Shown in pieces: positions 19,901-27,119 of a stretch of 64,000 nucleotides of DNA. Position 1 is the stretch's first letter; every line of letters begins with the position of its first letter. Position numbers and translations under genes: made by a program. Location: contig NZ_JAANAT010000001.1 of NCBI RefSeq assembly GCF_011089895.1, positions 310,001 through 374,000 on the forward strand, written 5' to 3'. The notes under the pieces were generated by a model that saw only the letters and a program-made list of their open reading frames with translations, did no database searches and was not told where the DNA came from. This DNA comes from Mucilaginibacter inviolabilis (GTDB lineage Bacteria > Bacteroidota > Bacteroidia > Sphingobacteriales > Sphingobacteriaceae).

Positions 19901-20197
19901 CAAACCTATTGGCAGCAAACCAACCACATATCGCATTTATATACTTATGATGCCTCCTATGTAAAACTATCGCAGGTAATTATAGGCTATTCATTACCAT
20001 CAAGACTGCTGAGAGGTACGCCGTTCAGATTGGCTACGCTATCATTAGTGGGGCGTAACCTATGGACAATCTTTCAGAAAACGCCGCGTGGTATCGATCC
20101 TGAATCTGCTGCTTATTCGAGCAATGCCCAGGGACTTGAAGTGGGCGGATCGCTTCCTTATGCAACCTATGGTGTCGACTTAAAATTCTCGCTATAA
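16961..20197 (+). CDS. SusC/RagA-type TonB-dependent outer-membrane transporter
   Basis: The protein has 1078 residues with a signal peptide ending SSFA-Q at about 20. The CarboxypepD_reg-like domain (KVIDETGVPLPGVTVTLKQT) spans about 24-100, then a TonB-box-like EVVISAL, a plug (IRGANSITGNNQPLWVVDGVPID; NAAALYGSKAANGAILITTKKG) and the beta-barrel ending GVDLKFSL. There is no STN domain. This is a different subgroup from the SusC at 7864: a longer barrel and a SusD of the SusD-like_2 type. Only 4 bp separate its stop from the SusD start, which implies co-transcription and probable translational coupling. The upstream heptamer array links it to the SARP-like regulator. Confidence 0.95.
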   Translation: MKKLLCILCLTWMALSSFAQSHVIKGKVIDETGVPLPGVTVTLKQTQRRTVSDKDGIYSLDLGNLSGNVLVFSFVGYQAQEVSTTGKTVIDIKLLPDSKDLSEVVISALNIPRAKKSLGVAQQSVNVNEMTEARAGNITDLLDGKVSGLQISTSGQPTGSTKVQIRGANSITGNNQPLWVVDGVPIDNNDSNGQVGNLDYGNNAADLNPDDIESMEVLKGPNAAALYGSKAANGAILITTKKGKKNAGMGISVNSNYMASRVLQFPEFQNVYGEGGNGRLSGTLVGPLGSGVIQAGTGGGRNWGVPMLGQPYLTFDGKQTTYSPNPETVTGLYKVGGASSQNVAFSNATDNSAIRFSYTRYDANDVVQKQNQVAKNNFQLNTSKDFTPFIKIETRLQYIQERVTNRTYRNEDPANPLNYLINAVTSIPLSSLIPWKDANGNAFNGGGNGSIENPYWDINENGNQDIHNTIIGGVTATIKIFKDLQFRAQESGNLLWGNRYTFIQKGSLSNINGSYTEFQQNNKIWNTEGLLMYNKRISDFSIVANVGGNLRKTDYYNTSAGTSSLAVHDVRSLANTTSIITANESFLRSQVNSVYGTANFGYKDFLYLDLTGRNDWSSTLPPANASFFYPSASASFVFTELWKSISPNFLNFGKIRASIARVGNDTSPYNLYNAFVNSGNFNGINYMTFESQLKNKNLKPELTTSTELGLELHFMNNRLSIDADVYKSKTVNQLLTGNTPPEFGFTTQILNAGEIQNKGVEVTLTGTPIRTKNFSWDATYNFSLNRNLVKSLTPGIPSVYLGGAVTAGVYAEVGKPIGVIRAQDQAYSSDGHAIINPTTGIPYFTTVNPIVGYASPRALMSFGSNFRYKNFSFNFLVSSRIGGSLFSGTGYRYFISGVATQTLGGRDAWLFSDGVLGENANEQNGITSIYNLPYPAAGRVKGSIYQGYYPVLGSNGQPIVDANGNYVANLSAPNTKYISPQTYWQQTNHISHLYTYDASYVKLSQVIIGYSLPSRLLRGTPFRLATLSLVGRNLWTIFQKTPRGIDPESAAYSSNAQGLEVGGSLPYATYGVDLKFSL

Positions 20198-20201
20198 AAT
20201 C

Positions 20202-21926
20202 ATGAAAAAGATCATCATATATTCAACGGTATTGCTTATTGCTTTTGCCGTATCCTGTACTAAGGATTTTACCAATATCAATACGAATCCGGCCAGTTTC
20301 CCGTCGGCGGCGCCAGAGGCTGTATTAACGGGGGCCTTTGTAAATACCATTAACAAGTTTGAATCCAATAATGTGATTTTCCTATGGGAATACTCACATT
20401 TGATTGACCCAGCCGGGCGTTATCTTGGCGGTGACGACGGTGGTGGAGCCACTTGGACCTTGCTTTATGCCAATGTATTAGGGTCTACACGTCAGCTTAA
20501 AAAACTATACCTGGGCAATCCTGCTTATACTAACCGAATGGCTATTACCGATATATGGGAGTGTTATGTATATACTTACTTGGTAGGTTGTTATGGGCCC
20601 ATACCTTATGATAACGCAGGCAAAACAGATAACAGCGATGTAGAGTATAACGACGAGAATAGTATTTATACCTCATTACTTACCCGTCTGAAAGCTGATG
20701 CTGCCGCCATCAACCCTTCGGGTGATAAGTTTAACCCCGATGTGATATACAATGGCGATATGACCAAATGGGTAAAATTTGCCAATACCCTGCGACTGCG
20801 TATTGCTTTAACTGTGCAAAATAACCTGCCAGACCTGGCTGCTGCCAATATTCGTGAACTGATGACTAACGAAAACTCGTTAATTGGCTCAGACGCAGAT
20901 GATCCTAAACTAACCTATGGCACAGCTACAGGCAGTCAATCACCTTATAACGTGATGTTGGTACAGGGTACATCCTACCAGGGCACGGCCACACCTGTTA
21001 TGAGCGATTATGTGTTCACTTATTTCCGTTCCTATCATGATCCGCGCCTGGATGCCTATTTTAACAAGGCTGCAACGCCTTTTAATATTCAGGATACGCT
21101 GACAAGTAGAAAGGACAACCTTCATTATGTGGTCGTTTATCCTATTCCGCATTTGGGGCAACCCAAGTCACCGGCGCTTTTAAGTCAATGGGGACTTCAA
21201 AATCCACCCTTTGCCGGATCTACGGTACCGGTTAATTTTAGTACCCTGCCATCGGCGTTAACGGCTGCCACCAGGCCATTTTATATGATGACCTACGCAG
21301 AGGTGTGCTTTATGAAGGCTGAAGCGGCTCAGCGAGGCTATGGAGGGTCGCAAACAGCCGATCAATATTATTATGCAGGTATCAATGCAAATTTTGCTTT
21401 TTGGGGATTAACACCTGCCCAGGCTGCCGCCTACCAGGCACAGGGCGGCATTAAATGGGGTACTGCAGGTAAAGGGTTTAATTATGATCTGGGTTTTATC
21501 AATACCAGCACCCCGGCTGATAACCTAACCAAAATATGGATACAGGAGTGGATAAACTTTTTTGACGATGAAGCCTTTGAAGCCTGGGTATTACAACGCC
21601 GCACACGCAATTTAGTACTGCCACCGCATACCAACCCGGGTAGCGTTAACGTGCTCACTACTTACTCCAACCTTAATGACCGATGGATTTATCCTATCAA
21701 GAATGAGGTTCAAAACAATCCTATAGGTAATGCCAATGGAGTAAAACTATTGGGCGGCGGCGATTATGTATTTACCCCTCTAAAAATAGAACCCCAATAT
21801 ACCCCAACCGACTGGACAAAGGCACATGCTTTTGTGGACCTGAGCTTTGTCCAAAAGTGGTATGGTAATAACATTGAAGACCTTACCGCGGCAGGTATAA
21901 AGTATACCGTACTATCTACTTATTAA
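20202..21926 (+). CDS. SusD-like outer-membrane nutrient-binding lipoprotein (SusD-like_2 type)
   Basis: The protein has 574 residues with lipobox Cys19 (AVSC). It begins TKDFTNINTNPASFPSAAPEAVLTGAF and has TDIWECYVYTYLVGCYGPIPY, YMMTYAEVCFMKAEAA and IWIQEWINFFDDEAFEAW, which fit the SusD/RagB nutrient-binding family usually paired with the longer SusC subgroup. It forms the lid of the transporter encoded just upstream. It is followed after 14 bp by another lipoprotein gene, so the SusC-SusD-lipoprotein trio is probably one transcript. Confidence 0.93.
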   Translation: MKKIIIYSTVLLIAFAVSCTKDFTNINTNPASFPSAAPEAVLTGAFVNTINKFESNNVIFLWEYSHLIDPAGRYLGGDDGGGATWTLLYANVLGSTRQLKKLYLGNPAYTNRMAITDIWECYVYTYLVGCYGPIPYDNAGKTDNSDVEYNDENSIYTSLLTRLKADAAAINPSGDKFNPDVIYNGDMTKWVKFANTLRLRIALTVQNNLPDLAAANIRELMTNENSLIGSDADDPKLTYGTATGSQSPYNVMLVQGTSYQGTATPVMSDYVFTYFRSYHDPRLDAYFNKAATPFNIQDTLTSRKDNLHYVVVYPIPHLGQPKSPALLSQWGLQNPPFAGSTVPVNFSTLPSALTAATRPFYMMTYAEVCFMKAEAAQRGYGGSQTADQYYYAGINANFAFWGLTPAQAAAYQAQGGIKWGTAGKGFNYDLGFINTSTPADNLTKIWIQEWINFFDDEAFEAWVLQRRTRNLVLPPHTNPGSVNVLTTYSNLNDRWIYPIKNEVQNNPIGNANGVKLLGGGDYVFTPLKIEPQYTPTDWTKAHAFVDLSFVQKWYGNNIEDLTAAGIKYTVLSTY

Positions 21927-21940
21927 TCAATAACAGACAT

Positions 21941-23071
21941 ATGAAAAAGAAATATATATATCGTTACAGCCTGTTGATATTGTTAATGTCAGTAGAGCTA
22001 TTATCTTGTAAAAAAAACGATCCAAGTGTAAAAGATAATTTTTTGAATTACCAAATACCAGATGTCCCTGTAACATCCAACTATACGGTAGGGGCATTTT
22101 ATTATAGTTTTACTACCCTTAATGCCAATGTTGCACAAATACCAACTGTGGGTAAATATGGCTATACCAACGGCTTGCCTCCTGATGGAGTAATGCAGCA
22201 ACACATTGTCGACGCTGGCATTGCAAAAATTGATTACTTTATATTCTCGGTACGTTCACCCTCGCTTGATACCAAAAATTACCTGATCGATTCAACCACT
22301 GTAAATGCGTTTTTGACTGCGCCCAATAGCGCAGGTATAAAATTTGCGCTTTCCTATAATCTCAATACCGGTTTGTTAGGTATCACCAATTCGGGCGGTA
22401 CTACAGGTAATGGAGTAACCATTGAAACCTCCCCATCAAAACTAACGGCATTTTATAATGATTTTAAAAGGCTCGCTTTTTTTCTGGGTAAAGCCAATTA
22501 TCAAAAAGTTAACGGCAAATACCTGCTCATCATTAACAACGCGCAGGATTTGAACTCAAATGATAATGTAGCATTGTATAAACAGCTGCGAGCTAATTTA
22601 TCGGCTCTGGGTTTCGACCTGTATATTGTGGGGATGCAAAACCGTTGGTCGCCGCCAGAACGTTATTATTATCGTTTCCAAAACTGTACCGATGCCATGT
22701 ACGAAGCCAATATGGGCGATGTGGCCGGGGATAATGATCGTTATTGGAATTTTCCCCAATATACCGATCAGAATTGGGCTTACTGGAAAAAGACCATTGA
22801 GGCCTGGAACATGGAGTTTGTACCCTGCGTAATGGCTGGCTATAATTATCAAATCAATAATCCAACAACCAACCAACTCAGCGTTCAACGTACTGCTGAT
22901 GGCAGCTGGTACAAAACGTTTACTAATGTAGCCAAACGTAATGCGTCCAAAAGCAGGCTCATCTTTGTCGACTCTTTTAATAATTTTTCGGTCGATTCAC
23001 AAATTGAGCCTACACAAGCTTATGGCTATACTTACCTGGATATTACCCGACAAGCTTTTAAATTGAACTAA
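21941..23071 (+). CDS. GH99/WbsX-like lipoprotein lacking the acidic pair, probable surface glycan-binding protein
   Basis: The protein has 376 residues with lipobox Cys23 (LLSC). The fold reads like GH99/WbsX TIM-barrel proteins: VGAFYYSF near the start, IDYFIFSVRSPS, GKYLLIINNAQDL, FVPCVMAGYNY and a C-terminal segment SRLIFVDSFNNFSVDSQIEP then YGYTYLD. In the family this segment is N-E-W-x-E-G; here residues 347-352 are N-N-F-S-V-D, so both Glu are replaced (Asn348, Val351). A catalytically dead, glycan-binding role fits its place directly after SusC/SusD, where SusE/SusF-like proteins usually sit. Family assignment is by motif reading only. Confidence 0.65.
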   Translation: MKKKYIYRYSLLILLMSVELLSCKKNDPSVKDNFLNYQIPDVPVTSNYTVGAFYYSFTTLNANVAQIPTVGKYGYTNGLPPDGVMQQHIVDAGIAKIDYFIFSVRSPSLDTKNYLIDSTTVNAFLTAPNSAGIKFALSYNLNTGLLGITNSGGTTGNGVTIETSPSKLTAFYNDFKRLAFFLGKANYQKVNGKYLLIINNAQDLNSNDNVALYKQLRANLSALGFDLYIVGMQNRWSPPERYYYRFQNCTDAMYEANMGDVAGDNDRYWNFPQYTDQNWAYWKKTIEAWNMEFVPCVMAGYNYQINNPTTNQLSVQRTADGSWYKTFTNVAKRNASKSRLIFVDSFNNFSVDSQIEPTQAYGYTYLDITRQAFKLN

Positions 23072-23078
23072 ATAAAAC

Positions 23079-23111
23079 AGCAGCAGACGGGCAGATGGCG
23101 TGTCTGCTGCT
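23079..23111 (+). terminator. Hairpin after the GH99/WbsX-like gene
   Basis: AGCAGCAGAC at 23079-23088 pairs perfectly with GTCTGCTGCT at 23102-23111 (13-nt loop). No T run follows. It is a partial terminator or mRNA-stabilising hairpin between the susCD trio and the GH2 gene. Confidence 0.55.
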
Positions 23112-23153
23112 CATAGCATCCGGAGTGATGCAACATAACATTGATATCTACTA

Positions 23154-26100
23154 ATGAACGTACTTACAAAAGCTTTAAGCACACTGATACTGTTTGGTTT
23201 TACTGGCGGCAGTTTATACGCACAAGATAATAGCCTAACTGAAAATTTTGAAAATCCTGGTCACCAGTATGAAAAAACAGGTCGTGGCGAATGTCATGTT
23301 GCCAATGGGATATTAACTACCAAAGACGCATATATAAGTTTTGGCGATGCCGATTGGAAGAATTATGAGATCAGTTTCAAAGCGAGGGTGCCGGATACCG
23401 CCAAACAGGTTCAGATATGTGCCGGTTTTAGGGCCGGAAACCGCGATGACCGGTATATGCTGATGCTTAAAGGAGGAATCCAGCAGGATATTTACTTGGC
23501 CCGATTGGGGTATATGGGTAGTGATGATTTCCTGGCGCTGCGCCACTTGGATTTTCATCCAGAACCTGGTAAGTGGTATAATTTCAGGGTGCAGGTAAGC
23601 GACAAACGGATCAGGGTGTTTTTAAACAATGAAAGTTTACCTCGTATTGATATTGTTGACTCACTAGCATATCTGTCGCCACAGGGTAAGGTAACCCTGG
23701 GCGGTAGTTGGATCACTAACCAGTTTGATGATCTGGTTATTAAACCGATGCGGGAGGATCAACTGAAAAGCAACCGTATACAAGAATATGCTGTAACTGT
23801 AAAAGATAAGGAGGCTTTACGCAAACAGCAACGTGCTACTTATAAGCCGGTTTCTGTAGAACAATTAGCAGGTGGGCGTACTCTTGTTTCTCTTAATGGT
23901 AAATGGCTGTTTTCACCAGGGTATGAAATCACAGATCAGACGAAAGCGGTCTTACCCGAAGAGAACGATAAAAACTGGCATATATTAACCATTCCCAATT
24001 TTTGGAATCCCATACGTGTTTGGTTGCATGGCGAAAAGTACAACAACGACAGCAAGGGTGTGGCAGATAACTATTATCAGAAAGAAACTGAGCGTTGCGA
24101 GGCCTATACTTTTGATTACAAAAAAACAAGCGTAGGCTGGTATCGTCAATGGATCAATCTGCCAAACAACATTGGCGCCAAAAATCTGCAGCTTTCATTT
24201 GACGCCGTATCAAAAGTGGCCGAGGTGTATATCAATGGGCACAAGGCCGGGAGCCACATCGGTATGTTCGGCAATTTTGAAGTAGACGGTACAGGTCTGT
24301 TTAAATCCGGCAAAAATCTGGTTGCAGTAAAAGTGACCCGAGATTATGTAAAGGATATTAAAGATGCTGATAAAGTAATGGACGTTGCGGTCACTGTGCC
24401 TGTTACCCAGAAAATGATGAAGGACCTGGCGCATGGTTTTTTTGACGATGACCCGGCAGGCATCTGGCAGCCGGTATCGTTGATCATCACTGATCCGGTG
24501 CGCATACAGGATGTATTTATTAAGCCTAATCTCACGGGAGCTGATCTGGATATCACAGTAAAAAATTATACCGATAAAGGGGTGCCGTTTTCAATTGTCG
24601 CGGATATAAACGGTGTACAACCCAATGATGTATTGTATAATCATACGATACTTGATCAGCAGGAACTGAAACCAGGAGAGGAGCGAACCTTTACTGCGGC
24701 CATAACTGGTTTGCAACCCAGAATATGGTCGCCGGAACATCCCAATCTTTATGATTTTAATTTTAAGCTGACAACTACTAATAGGGATCTAACAGATTCG
24801 AAAATTATCCGTTCCGGTTTCCGGACCTTTAAGGCCGAAGGGGATTATCTGTATTTGAATGGCAAACGTTACTGGTTGCGGGGTGCCAATCAAACACCAC
24901 TTGGCTTGGCGCCTAATGATACCCTGCTGGCAGATACTTTTACTAAACTTATGAACAAGGGCAATATGATGGTTACCCGCACCCATACCGTTCCGGGTAC
25001 CGAAACCTGGATGGATGCCTTTGATAAAAACGGTATTGGTGTAAGTTATGAAGGCACCTGGTCGTGGTTGTTTCTGAGTAGCAGTATGCCCTCGCAAAAT
25101 CTCATCGATTTGTGGAAACAGGAATTTTATGATCTGTTAAAAAAATATCGCAATCATCCTTCATTATGGATCTGGACGGTAAATAACGAGATGAAGTTTT
25201 ATGATAACGACCCCGATACAGAGAGAGCAAAGATAAAAATGAAGATCATATCTGATGTGGTTAAACACATGCGGCTGATCGACCCTACACGCCCAATTGT
25301 GTTCGACTCCAACTATCGCCGCAATACCAAACGTTTCGGTGACGATTTTTATAAAGACATTGATGACGGGGATATCGACGATCAGCATGCTTACCTCAAC
25401 TGGTACGACTACTCTATATTTAGCTATTTTAAGGGAGAGTGGCAGCAAAGGTATAAAAATAATGGACGCCCGCTCATCAGCCAGGAAATGTCGACCGGTT
25501 ATACGGATGAAACAGGCCATGCCACCCGCTTCTATAATTATGTCCATCAAAACCCGGAGTCGCTGGCTGGTAAATTTACCTATGAATACAATGATCCTGC
25601 TTATTTTATGAAACCGCAGGCTTTTATTACCAAAGAGCTTGCCGAAGCCTTGCGTCGCAGCGATGATCGCTCGGCTGGGATATTACATTTTGCATTGATC
25701 ACCTGGTTTACCAATGTTTATCAACATGATCATATTAAGCCGTTCCCGGTATATTACGATATGCAAAAAGCCTTGCAGCCAGTGCTGGTATCAGCCGAAC
25801 TTTGGGGGCGGCACTTTTACACCGGTACCAAATTGCCCGTGCGTGTCTGTGTTATTAACGATCAGGAAAATGGCTCCGTATTACCCGCATCAACGCTGCA
25901 ATGGAAACTCACGGGAGATAAAGATATTGTACTGGCGAGCGGCAATATCGCCGTGCCACATGTTGATCATTACACCCGTCACTGGATAGAGCCGCAGATC
26001 AATATCCCCGAAAATCTACCCCGGCAAAAACAAGAGGCGCGGTTACAGTTGCAATTGATAGTCAATGGTAAAACTGTTTCTGAAAATAGTTATGAAGTAT

Positions 26101-26780
26101 TGTTGGCTACAAAACTTGGTCTGCGGACCGATAAGCTATCAGGTAAAAAGATAGCTGTATTTGACGTTAATGATCACATAACTACCGCGTTGAAATGTTT
26201 AGGCATTCAGTATACGGCTTCATCCACACTCACAAATGCGCTAAAACAAAAGGCAGATGTTTATTTGCTCTCAGGACTTGACTCTATAAACACCACAACT
26301 TCTGATCTTAAACAGATCAGGAAGCTGGTTCACGACGGAAGAAAAGTTTTGCTCTCTAGTTCTGGTGATATGGCACATGCTTTATATCCGGAATACATCA
26401 GGAGCGTACTTAAAGAAAGGAGTGAGATCGCTAATATCGATATCCCAGAATCCCCGGTATTTGATGGAATTGAACCTTTGGAAATGCGTTACCTAAATAA
26501 TAACCTGCGTGAAAGTCCATCGGTAGTATCGGGCGCTTACCGTATTAATCGTGATGCGCATGTGGAGGCACTGGCATCGTTTATAAAAATACATGGCTAT
26601 CTCTCTGGCAATGTTACCGAACGGATGCATGCACTTGATAAGATCAAAGGATTTCCCATTGTTAAAATAAACGATGATAGGGGAGCAGTATTGTTATCAG
26701 AAATCAGGCTCGATAAAGCAGTTACGGATCCTGTTGCAGGTAAATTATTGGTTAATATGCTGTTTGATTTAACCCGTTAA
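23154..26780 (+). CDS. Very large secreted GH2 enzyme with N-terminal LamG-like and C-terminal amidotransferase-like domains
   Basis: The protein has 1208 residues, longer than most GH2 enzymes, with a signal peptide ending LYA-Q at about 23. Residues about 25-200 form a LamG/DUF1080-like jelly roll (GNRDDRYMLMLKGG; WYNFRVQVSDKRIRVFLNNE). The GH2 core follows: sugar-binding domain from about 245 (SLNGKWLFSPG; VGWYRQWINLP), Ig-like domain, then TIM barrel. The acid/base candidate is Glu679 in WIWTVNNEM and the nucleophile candidate Glu778 in PLISQEMSTGY. Residues about 993-1208 look like a class I glutamine-amidotransferase-type flavodoxin fold without an evident Cys-His-Glu triad. GH2 specificities include beta-galactosidase, beta-mannosidase and glucuronidase; I cannot choose. 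It lies 3' of the second SusC/SusD group and is probably part of the same regulon. Confidence 0.82.
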   Translation: MNVLTKALSTLILFGFTGGSLYAQDNSLTENFENPGHQYEKTGRGECHVANGILTTKDAYISFGDADWKNYEISFKARVPDTAKQVQICAGFRAGNRDDRYMLMLKGGIQQDIYLARLGYMGSDDFLALRHLDFHPEPGKWYNFRVQVSDKRIRVFLNNESLPRIDIVDSLAYLSPQGKVTLGGSWITNQFDDLVIKPMREDQLKSNRIQEYAVTVKDKEALRKQQRATYKPVSVEQLAGGRTLVSLNGKWLFSPGYEITDQTKAVLPEENDKNWHILTIPNFWNPIRVWLHGEKYNNDSKGVADNYYQKETERCEAYTFDYKKTSVGWYRQWINLPNNIGAKNLQLSFDAVSKVAEVYINGHKAGSHIGMFGNFEVDGTGLFKSGKNLVAVKVTRDYVKDIKDADKVMDVAVTVPVTQKMMKDLAHGFFDDDPAGIWQPVSLIITDPVRIQDVFIKPNLTGADLDITVKNYTDKGVPFSIVADINGVQPNDVLYNHTILDQQELKPGEERTFTAAITGLQPRIWSPEHPNLYDFNFKLTTTNRDLTDSKIIRSGFRTFKAEGDYLYLNGKRYWLRGANQTPLGLAPNDTLLADTFTKLMNKGNMMVTRTHTVPGTETWMDAFDKNGIGVSYEGTWSWLFLSSSMPSQNLIDLWKQEFYDLLKKYRNHPSLWIWTVNNEMKFYDNDPDTERAKIKMKIISDVVKHMRLIDPTRPIVFDSNYRRNTKRFGDDFYKDIDDGDIDDQHAYLNWYDYSIFSYFKGEWQQRYKNNGRPLISQEMSTGYTDETGHATRFYNYVHQNPESLAGKFTYEYNDPAYFMKPQAFITKELAEALRRSDDRSAGILHFALITWFTNVYQHDHIKPFPVYYDMQKALQPVLVSAELWGRHFYTGTKLPVRVCVINDQENGSVLPASTLQWKLTGDKDIVLASGNIAVPHVDHYTRHWIEPQINIPENLPRQKQEARLQLQLIVNGKTVSENSYEVLLATKLGLRTDKLSGKKIAVFDVNDHITTALKCLGIQYTASSTLTNALKQKADVYLLSGLDSINTTTSDLKQIRKLVHDGRKVLLSSSGDMAHALYPEYIRSVLKERSEIANIDIPESPVFDGIEPLEMRYLNNNLRESPSVVSGAYRINRDAHVEALASFIKIHGYLSGNVTERMHALDKIKGFPIVKINDDRGAVLLSEIRLDKAVTDPVAGKLLVNMLFDLTR

Positions 26781-26866
26781 AGCGAATAATGGTTGTTTGC
26801 GAATAACTAATATGAGCCCTGGAATAAGTTATTTTAATATTAAAATACTATCAAAATATATAATCC

Positions 26867-26895
26867 ATTAAGCTTTTTTTAAGTATTGATTAATG
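26867..26895 (+). promoter_or_regulatory. Triple heptamer array (11-bp period) before the second GH99-like gene
   Basis: ATTAAGC at 26867, TTTAAGT at 26878 and ATTAATG at 26889 are exactly 11 bp apart. A clear TTATTT box is missing at the expected distance; AAATTAG stands at 26905. The gene it would serve starts 224 bp downstream, so the leader would be long. Confidence 0.5.
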
Positions 26896-27119
26896 TTTAA
26901 AAAGAAATTAGTGTTTATAACCAATTATTATCGTGCCTATTTAATACATTAACTATAGGTACTAGTCTTTAATGAATCGTGTTTGTTCTATTCCCCGTCG
27001 TGAGGATGGTGGTTTGCTATATGCTTGATTGGTAATGGCTTGTGTCTTTTAGGCGCTGCTGCAATTTTCATTGCCAATTGATAACCTTTTGCATTTACTA
27101 ACCTATAAATACAAACCAA
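26896..27119 (+). other. Long leader/intergenic region before second GH99-like gene
   Basis: No gene is seen in this stretch. ATTGGTAATG at 27028-27037 pairs with CATTGCCAAT at 27069-27078 (one T-G pair), a possible 5'-UTR stem ending 41 bp before the start codon. An alternative TATTTA at 26938 could be a second promoter box but has no heptamers at the right distance. Confidence 0.35.

Noticed and set aside
25164-25550. 128-codon minus-strand frame inside the GH2 gene
   Set aside because: It is fully antisense to a strongly conserved part of the GH2 TIM barrel and has no family features.
26831-26848. AT-only palindrome TATTTTAATATTAAAATA
   Set aside because: It is low-complexity AT sequence after the GH2 gene; a stem of this kind is weak and common by chance at this composition.
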